Shown in pieces: positions 1 to 5,433 of a stretch of DNA of 5,630 nucleotides. Every line of letters begins with the position of its first letter. Positions within the stretch are counted from its first letter, which is position 1. The DNA comes from Porticoccaceae bacterium (GTDB lineage: Bacteria; Pseudomonadota; Gammaproteobacteria; Pseudomonadales; Porticoccaceae). The DNA lies in assembly GCA_002720735.1 (NCBI GenBank), contig PBJN01000026.1:25679-31308 (forward strand), read 5' to 3'. Both the position numbers and the translations under genes were made by a program. Under the pieces are notes generated by a model. The model worked only from the letters and a program-made list of their open reading frames with translations, did not search any database and was not told the DNA's origin.

Positions 1-407
1 ATAGCAACAAGCGGGTGCCAATAACTGACCCATCGCCAATCATCAAATTCTGAGGTATCGGTATAATCGAAACGAACCCTGCTCGAACTTGTTTTTAACT
101 GCAGGAAAAACCATTTTTGCTTTTGACCTACGCATAGGCGTCCTTCACTCATCCTCTGAAAAGCTGGGGGTATTTTGTATTTAAAACAATGTTTGGAAAT
201 TTGAAGAATAGAGACATCTTTTGATCCCAGACCAATCTCTTCATGTAACTCTCGATAGAGAGCTTCCTCATATGTCTCACCAGCATCTACTCCTCCTTGA
301 GGAAATTGCCATGCCTCCTGACCCGATCTTTTTGCCCAAAAAACTTTTCCGAACCCGTCACTCAGGACCATGGCTACATTTTCACGTAAACCGTTTTCAT
401 TTATCAC
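1..407 (-). CDS. rppH: RNA pyrophosphohydrolase RppH (Nudix family), C-terminus beyond the window
   Basis: RppH removes pyrophosphate from the 5'-triphosphate end of mRNAs in the cytoplasm, which triggers RNase E-dependent decay. About 135 residues are present; the E. coli protein has 176, so the C-terminal quarter lies left of base 1. The protein begins (M)INENGLRENVAMVL, and the Nudix box starts at GG (38-39) with E44, R52-E53 and E56-E57, the same numbering as the E. coli metal-binding glutamates. Other family signatures are WQFPQGG just before the box, and later GQKQKWFFLQL and EFDDWRWVSYWHPL. The start is GTG. Two GTG codons stand in tandem (410-408 and 407-405); 407 gives E. coli numbering, while 410 sits closer (7 bases) to the AGAGGG ribosome-binding site at 418-423. 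The gene is divergent from the HAD phosphatase gene. In Pseudomonas ptsP follows rppH, so it may lie just outside the window (inference). Confidence 0.95.
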   Translation of the reverse strand, partial: MINENGLRENVAMVLSDGFGKVFWAKRSGQEAWQFPQGGVDAGETYEEALYRELHEEIGLGSKDVSILQISKHCFKYKIPPAFQRMSEGRLCVGQKQKWFFLQLKTSSSRVRFDYTDTSEFDDWRWVSYWHPLVA

Positions 408-526
408 CACTATTTTTCCCTCTTTTTGCTCAAAGTGAAAATGGTAAATTTACAAAATTAATTTCTTCAGTAATCCGCTTATCGAATATACTTGTAAAGA
501 TTAGCAAATAACTCATAGGTGTGGAA
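408..526. promoter_or_regulatory. Divergent rppH / HAD-phosphatase intergenic region with weak promoter candidates
   Basis: This AT-rich spacer must supply both genes with start signals. On the plus strand a TATACT hexamer at 487-492 could be the -10 box of the phosphatase gene, but no good -35 box stands 16-18 bases upstream. On the minus strand only poor matches are seen. A perfect 10-base palindrome, GTAAATTTAC, sits at 444-453. It could be an operator or simply reflect AT-rich composition. Confidence 0.25.
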
Positions 527-1183
527 ATGGCACTAGCATTGTTTGACCTCGATAATACTCTGATCGCAGGCGACAGTGATCATAGCTGGGGACAGTTTCT
601 TGTAGACGGTGGCCACGTAAACAAAGTTTTCTATAAGGAACAAAACGACAAGTTTTTATCAGATTACGTCGCTGGAAAACTGAACATTTATGAATATCTA
701 AAATTCTCCCTGAGGTTTTTAAGGGAAACTCCCCTCGCAAAACTTATAAAGTTGCGGAATGATTTTATCACAAACGTAATAAAATCAATGCATCTTCCGA
801 AAGCAAAAGCATTAATTGAGACACATCGCGACGCAGGAGACCATTTAGTCATTATTACTTCCACTAACAGCTTTATTGTCAAACCGATATGTTCAATGCT
901 GGGAGTATCAGACATAATATCTACCGATTTAGTTATCTCAGACGGCGAATTCACAGGTGAGGTTCAAGGCGTCGTGCCCTTCCAAGAGGGGAAGGTCATT
1001 CGTCTAAATTCTTGGCTATCGAAAACCAATGCCTCTCTTAAGGAGAGTTGGTTTTACTCTGATTCGGTGAACGACATACCCCTCATGCAAATTGTTTCAA
1101 ATCCTGTGGCTGTCGATCCAGACGACAAACTATACAATGTAGCAAAAGATCGTGATTGGAACATAATCTCTTTAAGAAAATAA
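527..1183 (+). CDS. HAD-superfamily IB phosphatase (SerB/CicA-like)
   Basis: This 218-residue cytoplasmic haloacid-dehalogenase hydrolase should remove phosphate from a small phosphorylated metabolite through an aspartyl-phosphate intermediate; the substrate cannot be told from sequence. All four HAD motifs are visible. Motif I is FDLDNTL, with nucleophile D7 and acid/base D9. Motif II is VIITSTNSF, with T111/S112. Motif III is the lysine of EGKVIRL (K156). Motif IV is FYSDSVNDIPLM, with D179 and D183. The helical stretch after GDSDHSWGQFL (residues 15-25) is the subclass I cap, and VAVDPDDKL near the end is typical of the IB group. ATG at 527 is preferred over GTG at 521 because family members begin directly with the LALFDLDNTL segment and AGGTG at 517-521 is well spaced for it. 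In Pseudomonas a gene of this family also neighbours rppH. It converges with gcvH, 27 bases away. Confidence 0.9.
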   Translation: MALALFDLDNTLIAGDSDHSWGQFLVDGGHVNKVFYKEQNDKFLSDYVAGKLNIYEYLKFSLRFLRETPLAKLIKLRNDFITNVIKSMHLPKAKALIETHRDAGDHLVIITSTNSFIVKPICSMLGVSDIISTDLVISDGEFTGEVQGVVPFQEGKVIRLNSWLSKTNASLKESWFYSDSVNDIPLMQIVSNPVAVDPDDKLYNVAKDRDWNIISLRK

Positions 1184-1195
1184 AGCAGAGATTAT
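1163..1195. terminator. Possible bidirectional hairpin between the convergent HAD and gcvH genes
   Basis: A perfect 9-bp inverted repeat, ATAATCTCT (1163-1171) and AGAGATTAT (1187-1195), encloses the phosphatase stop codon with a 15-base loop. It lies just before the end of gcvH on the opposite strand, where a shared terminator would be expected. The stem is AT-rich and neither side carries a clear run of T, so intrinsic termination is uncertain. Confidence 0.3.
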
Positions 1196-1210
1196 ACCTA
1201 TCAATCATGT

Positions 1211-1600
1211 TCAGTCATCTTTAAAGTAGTTTTCATATTGATGTTCATCCATCAGATCCTTTAACGATTCAAGGTCACTTGGTTGAAGGCGCAATAACCA
1301 CCCTAAATCATATGGAGAATCATTAATAAGTGATGGTTCTAAACTCAAATTTTGATTGAGTTCCAATACCTCACCGCTGATCGGCGCATATATATCCGAT
1401 GCAGCCTTAACCGACTCTACGATTGCTATCTCAGCACCCAAATCAAGGTGTTCCCCTTTCTCTGGGAGTTCCACAAAAACGATATCTCCTAGCGCTTGTT
1501 GCGCATAATCTGTAATACCGATTAGCACTGAACCATCTGCTTCCAATCTGATCCACTCATGACTTGCAGAGTATTTTAGCTCGGCCCGAACTTCGCTCAT
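1211..1600 (-). CDS. gcvH: Glycine cleavage system H protein
   Basis: GcvH is the small lipoylated shuttle protein of the glycine cleavage complex. Its lipoyl arm carries the aminomethyl group from GcvP (P protein) to GcvT (T protein) and is reoxidised by the L protein. The 129 residues equal the E. coli length. Visible signatures are YSASHEWIRLEADGSVLIGITDYAQQALGDIVFVELP (with a break-free lipoyl fold), then VESVKAASDIYAP with lipoyl-lysine K65, then SGEVLELNQNL and the C-terminal SPYDLGWLLRL. An upstream in-frame ATG at 1618 would add six residues. ATG at 1600 is chosen because GGAG at 1607-1610 lies six bases before it and the resulting length fits the family. gcvT and gcvP are not adjacent: a convergent phosphatase gene lies downstream and a divergent gene upstream, so this gcvH is transcribed alone. 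No glycine riboswitch is apparent in the short leader. A weak promoter (TTGAGC at 1681-1676, TTAATT at 1659-1654) is possible. Confidence 0.95.
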   Translation of the reverse strand: MSEVRAELKYSASHEWIRLEADGSVLIGITDYAQQALGDIVFVELPEKGEHLDLGAEIAIVESVKAASDIYAPISGEVLELNQNLSLEPSLINDSPYDLGWLLRLQPSDLESLKDLMDEHQYENYFKDD

Positions 1601-1753
1601 AAAGATCTCCATAAACAAATGTGCCTAATACGCATCGCAACAACACAAACTTCAATTAAACTAAAAAAACAGGCAGCTCAAATAGCGTATCATACACGCT
1701 GAAAAAAAAATTATCAGGTAAACGCAGTAAACCTAACAATTGGAGCTAATTTA
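1601..1753. other. Divergent gcvH / DUF481 intergenic region
   Basis: These 153 bases hold the start signals for two divergent genes. On the minus strand TTGAGC and TTAATT with a 16-base spacer form a mediocre promoter candidate for gcvH. On the plus strand TATCAT at about 1688-1693 is a possible -10 box without a partner. A 5-bp hairpin, AGCGT (1684-1688) with ACGCT (1696-1700), is followed by a run of A on the plus strand, so it is not an intrinsic terminator in either direction. Confidence 0.3.
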
Positions 1754-2665
1754 ATGGTAAGACTTGCCTTAATCTATACCTCCGCAATGTATTTGCTGGT
1801 GTCTCCAGCAATAAGCTTTTCCGACCGACTAGAATTAACTAATGGTGATATCATTCAAGGTTACCTAATCTCTAAATCTGATGACCATATCCTTTGGATG
1901 TCAAGTATCTTAGGCGAACTTGCTGTTGAACGCTCATTCGTGAGGACTATTCACAGCGAAGTCATTGCAGATCCCCCGACTAGAGTCAATACCACACTTC
2001 AAAACCTTAGCATACAACCGGAATACTCAGGGGATATGTCAATATCGGGTTCTTCTGCCAGTGGAAATCAGTCTCGTCGGGATTGGAATATTGATGTTAG
2101 ACTCGAGCGGAGGGCAAAAGAATTACGACAAATAGGTCTGCTCGAATATGAGAATCATAATTTAGACAATATTCGGGCAAGTGACGCTTTCGAAATATCT
2201 TACGCCGCTGATTGGTTCTTTAAAGATCGTTGGTTCCTGAGAAACGAATTATCTTTTGCAACTGATGAAGTAAGAGCAGTTGAATTACGTTATGGAATTG
2301 GCTCTGCGCTGGGACTACAACTGATAGATGGCATGAACTCACAACTATCTGTTGAATCGGGATTAATGTGGCTCTCAGAGGAACAAAACCTCGGTGTCTC
2401 AAGTGACAATTTGACATGGAGTTGGTCACTGTATTATTCCCTCATATTTTGGAATAACGTAACACTTGCTCATAGTCAAAATGTCAATGTCGCAATTGAT
2501 GACATCAGGGACAGCGAATCTGACTTTGACGTGTCTCTAAAATTACCTCTGATTGACAATTTATTTGCTGAGCTAAAACTTGAATGGCTTTATGATAATC
2601 AGCCAGTTCTTGGAAAGGACTTACTGGATACCCAATTTTCTTTGGGTATCAACTATTCCTGGTAA
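1754..2665 (+). CDS. DUF481-family outer-membrane beta-barrel protein
   Basis: This 303-residue protein looks like a member of the DUF481 family (YdiY-like, sometimes called salt-induced outer membrane proteins), whose function is not established. Residues 1 to about 21 form a signal peptide with hydrophobic core LALIYTSAMYLLV and a likely cleavage after AIS (19-21). Residues 24-70 (LELTNGDIIQGYLISKSDDHILWMSSILGELAVERSFVRTI) match the short N-terminal beta module common in this family. From about residue 90 a series of alternating beta strands follows: SGNQSRRDWNIDVRLERR, then ISYAADWFFKDRWFLRNELSF, then LRYGIGSALGLQLID. The protein ends GINYSW, with a C-terminal aromatic residue as outer-membrane barrels have. 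ATG at 1754 is supported by GGAG at 1742-1745, eight bases upstream. It appears monocistronic: gcvH diverges on one side and a long spacer follows. The role is unknown; a porin-like or envelope-stability function is speculative. Confidence 0.8.
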   Translation: MVRLALIYTSAMYLLVSPAISFSDRLELTNGDIIQGYLISKSDDHILWMSSILGELAVERSFVRTIHSEVIADPPTRVNTTLQNLSIQPEYSGDMSISGSSASGNQSRRDWNIDVRLERRAKELRQIGLLEYENHNLDNIRASDAFEISYAADWFFKDRWFLRNELSFATDEVRAVELRYGIGSALGLQLIDGMNSQLSVESGLMWLSEEQNLGVSSDNLTWSWSLYYSLIFWNNVTLAHSQNVNVAIDDIRDSESDFDVSLKLPLIDNLFAELKLEWLYDNQPVLGKDLLDTQFSLGINYSW

Positions 2666-2992
2666 TGTTCGTAATAATTAATGTAAATTGAATGATCGCG
2701 CACCCCTCGTCAACGATCTCACAGAAAATTCAATTAAAAAAGGGCCGTCACTCGTTGTCACGTGTCTCAAAACACTTCTATGAAACGATTTTTCAAAAAA
2801 TTTTATATTTTAAAAAAAAAATTCGCATCTGCTTTCAAAACACCCTAATATGGCGTTTATTACGTAGAAAAGATCTCGTAATTGTGTTCGCTATGCTTAT
2901 TCTTAAGCTCCAAGCAGCGAAGTTGGCTAGCCCCGTAATGAGGCTGGATAATTAATCGCCTTAAACGGTATACAAATTTAAGTGAGGTAGTT
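2666..2992. other. Gene-free AT-rich spacer upstream of the cold-shock gene
   Basis: No convincing gene is present in these 327 bases. An 87-codon open frame from 2692 has no ribosome-binding site and its translation resembles no family I know, so it is treated as chance. A nearly pure A/T stretch lies at about 2785-2822. No strong intrinsic terminator is visible after the DUF481 gene. The last 70 bases carry the promoter candidate of the cold-shock gene. Confidence 0.6.
2923..2952 (+). promoter_or_regulatory. Candidate sigma-70 promoter of the cold-shock gene
   Basis: TTGGCT at 2923-2928 and GATAAT at 2947-2952 are separated by 18 bases, a fair match to the sigma-70 consensus. Transcription would start near 2959, giving a leader of about 34 bases. 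That is far shorter than the long thermosensing leader of E. coli cspA, so this gene may not use that mode of cold induction. Confidence 0.45.
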
Positions 2993-3205
2993 ATGTCAGG
3001 GGAAAGAGTTTCTGGCACTGTAAAGTGGTTCAATGACAGTAAAGGGTTTGGATTCATAGAGCAAGAAGGTGGAGGAGATGTATTCGTGCATCACAGCGCT
3101 ATACAAGCTGAAGGGTTCAAATCACTCAAAGAGGGTCAATCTGTTACGATGGTTGTAACACAAGGCCAGAAAGGTGCTCAAGCAGAAAATGTTATAGGCG
3201 AATAG
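2993..3205 (+). CDS. CspA-family cold-shock domain protein
   Basis: This 70-residue protein is a single cold-shock domain, a five-strand OB-fold that binds single-stranded RNA and DNA and acts as an RNA chaperone in the cytoplasm. The sequence opens [20 protein letters not shown], containing RNP1 (KGFGFI, residues 17-22). RNP2 follows as VFVHHSAI (30-37). The stacking aromatics W12, F19, F21 and F31 are kept, while the phenylalanine at position 34 of E. coli CspA is histidine here, a change I believe is common in the family. [13 protein letters not shown] and the final KGAQAENV are also typical. Length equals E. coli CspA. GAGG at 2984-2987 lies five bases before the ATG. The gene stands alone and converges with rpmG. 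Whether it is cold-induced or constitutive cannot be decided from the coding sequence. Confidence 0.95.
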   Translation: MSGERVSGTVKWFNDSKGFGFIEQEGGGDVFVHHSAIQAEGFKSLKEGQSVTMVVTQGQKGAQAENVIGE

Positions 3206-3412
3206 AAAAATAATACTACGAATCCAATAGAAGCATCCTTCAAATATTGATCATTTTGAATAACTTATAATTAGGCTTAGCTGAACAGTCAGCAAGGCAT
3301 CGTGTTTGAAGGTGTTTGAGCGGCAAGCGAGGTAAGGCATTGGTGGCAACTCAACACCGGGCCGCTGGCTGTGAAATCGAAGTTGTAAATTTCGATCGAG
3401 AGTTTTGTTGCC
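3206..3412. other. Convergent csp / rpmG spacer with an unexplained structured, GC-richer patch
   Basis: The part from about 3270 to 3400 is visibly richer in G+C than its flanks. It holds a 5-bp perfect hairpin, GCTGA/TCAGC (3280-3293). It also has a 9-bp stem with one bulge, GGTGTTTGAG (3311-3320) with CTCAACACC (3350-3358), and a 6-bp repeat, AGCGGC (3319-3324) with GCCGCT (3361-3366), which interlocks with that stem. Another 6-bp stem is ATCGAA/TTCGAT (3376-3396). GTGTTTGA occurs twice, ten bases apart, at 3302 and 3312. An open frame from TTG at 3316 continues antisense through rpmG and has no ribosome-binding site, so it is not called. The patch could be a small RNA, a termination region or a gene remnant; none can be shown. 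Confidence 0.35.
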
Positions 3413-3580
3413 TTATTTTATCTTGGCTTCTTTGTAAAGCACGTGTTTTCGAATGGTCGGATCGTATTTCTTCATTTCCATCTTCTCGGGCATATTGCGC
3501 TTGTTTTTATCTGTAGTGTAAAAGTGCCCTGTTCCCGCACTAGAAACTAGTCGAATTTTTTCTCTGATTGATTTAGCCAT
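3413..3580 (-). CDS. rpmG: Large ribosomal subunit protein bL33
   Basis: The 55-residue product matches E. coli L33 in length and nearly throughout: [20 protein letters not shown], then [20 protein letters not shown], then [16 protein letters not shown]33 is a small basic protein of the 50S subunit near the E site. The zinc-binding cysteine pairs found in some L33 paralogues are absent, so this is the zinc-independent form. The ATG at 3580-3578 is preceded by AGGGGG (3591-3586) five bases away, an unusually G-rich ribosome-binding site. It lies nine bases after the rpmB stop codon and is surely co-transcribed with it, the usual rpmBG operon. mutM, which follows rpmG in E. coli, is not here: a convergent cold-shock gene lies beyond. 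Confidence 0.97.
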   Translation of the reverse strand: MAKSIREKIRLVSSAGTGHFYTTDKNKRNMPEKMEMKKYDPTIRKHVLYKEAKIK

Positions 3581-3589
3581 GAGTACCCC

Positions 3590-3826
3590 CTAAATTTTTT
3601 TCCCTCGACTTCGCATATCTATCAGGACCTTTTCAATGCCAAGTTTATCCACTATACGCAAACCTTTCATCGACAAGCGAATTTTAACAAACCGATTTTC
3701 CGACTCTACCCAAAATCGATGAGTATGAAGATTTGGCTCAAAACGCCTTCGTGTGCGGTTTTTTGCATGCGACACATTATTTCCAAACATGGGCCTTTTC
3801 CCAGTCACCTGACAGACTCTTGCCAT
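3590..3826 (-). CDS. rpmB: Large ribosomal subunit protein bL28
   Basis: The 78-residue product equals E. coli L28 in length and aligns without gaps: [23 protein letters not shown] at the N-terminus, [27 protein letters not shown] in the centre, and [22 protein letters not shown] near the end. L28 is a basic structural protein of the 50S subunit. The cysteine at position 5 has no partners, so no zinc site is expected. Translation starts at ATG 3826-3824, with AGGCG (3840-3836) as a rather distant ribosome-binding site. It is the first gene of the rpmB-rpmG operon, with a leader of about 90 bases from the promoter at 3923-3951. radC, which precedes rpmB in E. coli and Pseudomonas, is missing. 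Confidence 0.97.
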   Translation of the reverse strand: MARVCQVTGKRPMFGNNVSHAKNRTRRRFEPNLHTHRFWVESENRFVKIRLSMKGLRIVDKLGIEKVLIDMRSRGKKI

Positions 3827-3860
3827 AATTAGATACGCCTATTATTCGAAAATAAAACAC

Positions 3861-3887
3861 CCAGACTCTTCGTAAAAAATCTTCTGG
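3861..3887 (-). promoter_or_regulatory. Hairpin in the rpmB leader followed by a T-rich run (attenuator-like)
   Basis: In the leftward rpmBG leader, CCAGA (3887-3883) can pair with TCTGG (3865-3861) across a 17-base loop, extendable by two wobble pairs. GTGTTTTATTTT then follows. The layout resembles an attenuator or a protein-binding leader, but the stem is short, so this is tentative. Confidence 0.25.
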
Positions 3888-3922
3888 ACCCTGTAATCAC
3901 TTCCTTCCTAAAAAGGTTCGCT

Positions 3923-3951
3923 TTTATACCAGAAGGCGCAGAATGAATCAA
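3923..3951 (-). promoter_or_regulatory. Sigma-70 promoter of the rpmB-rpmG operon
   Basis: On the minus strand TTGATT (3951-3946) and TATAAA (3928-3923) are separated by exactly 17 bases, and TGG directly precedes the -10 box, giving an extended -10 element. Transcription would start near 3916, leaving a leader of about 90 bases before rpmB. The strength fits a ribosomal-protein operon. Confidence 0.7.
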
Positions 3952-4186
3952 ACATCGTCAAAAAACAATCGCCTAATAAGAGATTTTTCAGATTCAAACG
4001 CACATTCTACTAATCAGGACATAAACTGAAAAAACAGTCTTACCTGAATGAAACTTTTTTCATGTATAAGTTTACTACTCTGTTGAGCTAGAGGAATAGT
4101 GAGCACTTATTTAGACAAACATAATATCAAATTACATGCTACTATACTTTTCCGGTTATTGATAATGTTCGTGTCCGAGCCGCTAT

Positions 4187-5401
4187 ATGCTTACAAATAA
4201 ACGAATTTTAATTGGCATCACCGGTGGCATTGCCGCATATAAAAGTGCCGAAATCGTCCGTTCATTAAGACATGAGGGGGCAGAGGTACGGGTGATAATG
4301 ACCAAAGCTGCGAAAGAATTCATTCCTCCTCTCACTCTCCAAGCACTTTCCGGAAATCGTGTGTACAGCGAATTAATCGATATTGATGCTGAAGCTGGAA
4401 TGGGTCATATTGAGCTGGCAAAGTGGGCGGACCTTCTGCTAATTGCACCGGCTACCGCAAATTTTATCTCTGACATGACTTACGGCAAAGCAGATTCGCT
4501 CCTAGGCAGCGTTCACTTGGCCACGACTGCCGATATTTTGATCGCTCCAGCCATGAATCAAGCAATGTGGAAAAGCGATGCAAATCAAACTAACATAGGT
4601 CTCTTGGAACGTCGAGGAGTCAAGCTGATCGGACCAGAGGAAGGACCCCAAGCGTGCGGCGATTTTGGTGTGGGCCGCATGGCTCCAAACACCGAAATTG
4701 TTAAAAGTGTTATTGAACAATTCACAGTTCAGAGTCTTTGCTCCAAAAAAGTGGTGATCACTGCTGGGCCAACTAGGGAAGCAATTGATCCTGTTCGTTA
4801 CATTACAAATCGAAGTTCGGGGAAAATGGGATACGCAATGGCAGAAGCAGCAATCGAAGCAGGTGCACATGTCACCCTCATTTCAGGGCCAGTTTCTATT
4901 TCTCCTCCCGAGCGATGTAGTGTTGTAAATGTAGAAACTGCCAGTGAAATGTATGAAGCAAGTTTAACCGCTTGCGATGGCGCTGATATTTTCATTGCAA
5001 CAGCCGCTGTTGCTGACTACCGCTGCGAAACTATCAGCAGCAAAAAAATAAAAAGAACCGCAGACACAATTACATTGAAGTTTAAAAAAAATATTGACAT
5101 CCTAGCTGAAATTCGCCGGGCTAATAGAGATCTATACATGGTCGGTTTTGCTGCTGAAACCGAGAATACGGAAATAAACGGGTATCAAAAGTTGCGGAGC
5201 AAAAATTTAAATGCCATCGTGGCAAACGACGTGTCCCGTGCAGATGTGGGATTCGACAGCGATGAGAACGAGGTTCACTGGATGACACGCAAATCCGTGA
5301 CTCATATTAACAAAAAACTCAAAGAGCAACTTGCAAGAAACCTTATCGCTAAAATTGCCAATGAAATTAATACCATATCGTTGTGTGAAAGGCATTTCTG
5401 A
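4187..5401 (+). CDS. coaBC: Bifunctional phosphopantothenoylcysteine decarboxylase / phosphopantothenate-cysteine ligase
   Basis: This 404-residue enzyme performs two steps of coenzyme A synthesis. The C-terminal CoaB domain joins cysteine to 4'-phosphopantothenate using CTP. The N-terminal CoaC domain, a flavoprotein that binds FMN, decarboxylates the product to 4'-phosphopantetheine. CoaC spans residues 1 to about 180: GITGGIAAYK (10-19, FMN binding), catalytic H74 in GMGHIEL, N124 in APAMNQ, and C157 in ACGDFGVGRM. CoaB starts near residue 187: ITAGPTREAIDPVRYITNRS with N208, SSGKMG, the TAAVADYR segment (272-279), the K287/K289 lysines in KKIKR, KKNIDILAEI, and GFAAET. All match E. coli CoaBC with one- or two-residue offsets. 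ATG 4187 is the only plausible start because an in-frame TAA stands at 4163; the ribosome-binding site is very weak (GAG at 4177-4179). dut, the usual next gene, is absent; another gene starts 32 bases on and is probably co-transcribed. Confidence 0.97.
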   Translation: MLTNKRILIGITGGIAAYKSAEIVRSLRHEGAEVRVIMTKAAKEFIPPLTLQALSGNRVYSELIDIDAEAGMGHIELAKWADLLLIAPATANFISDMTYGKADSLLGSVHLATTADILIAPAMNQAMWKSDANQTNIGLLERRGVKLIGPEEGPQACGDFGVGRMAPNTEIVKSVIEQFTVQSLCSKKVVITAGPTREAIDPVRYITNRSSGKMGYAMAEAAIEAGAHVTLISGPVSISPPERCSVVNVETASEMYEASLTACDGADIFIATAAVADYRCETISSKKIKRTADTITLKFKKNIDILAEIRRANRDLYMVGFAAETENTEINGYQKLRSKNLNAIVANDVSRADVGFDSDENEVHWMTRKSVTHINKKLKEQLARNLIAKIANEINTISLCERHF

Positions 5402-5433
5402 AAAGTTTATAAAAATTGAATGGATTTTAAAGT

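Larger units (their letters stand above)
3827..4186. other. Divergent rpmB / coaBC spacer without a gene
   Basis: These 360 bases are AT-rich and stop-laden on both strands. I see no trace of radC, which usually sits here. The rpmB side holds a good promoter and a leader. The coaBC side holds a perfect 6-bp hairpin, ATGAAA/TTTCAT (4048-4063), a TATAAG at 4064-4069 and a TATACT at 4142-4147, either of which might be a -10 box. Neither has a good -35 box at the right distance. Confidence 0.55.

Noticed and set aside
221..511. A 96-codon plus-strand frame opposite rppH
   Set aside because: It is the antisense shadow of the well-supported rppH coding sequence.
1684..1711. An AGCGT/ACGCT hairpin next to a homopolymer run as a terminator
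   Set aside because: On the plus strand the hairpin is followed by A, not T. On the minus strand the T run comes before the hairpin, so neither direction fits.
2663..2672. TAATGTTCGT shared with 4163-4172, considered as a repeat or regulatory site
   Set aside because: It is a single ten-base match, one copy overlapping a stop codon, with no similarity around it; chance explains it.
2692..2955. An 87-codon open frame on the plus strand between the DUF481 and cold-shock genes
   Set aside because: It has no ribosome-binding site, crosses a long A/T tract, gives an unlikely basic composition, and overlaps the cold-shock promoter candidate. It resembles no protein family I know.
3239..3260. A TTCAAA/TTTGAA hairpin after the cold-shock gene as its terminator
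   Set aside because: The 6-bp stem is almost all A-T, the loop is ten bases, and no run of T follows.
3316..3516. A 66-codon plus-strand frame starting at TTG in the csp-rpmG spacer
   Set aside because: It runs antisense through much of rpmG, which is certain, and lacks a ribosome-binding site. Its second half is a shadow of rpmG; only the spacer part is kept as an unexplained patch.
4502..4870. A 122-codon minus-strand frame inside coaBC
   Set aside because: It lies wholly opposite coaBC, whose catalytic residues are intact; the translation is cysteine- and histidine-rich and shows no family signature.
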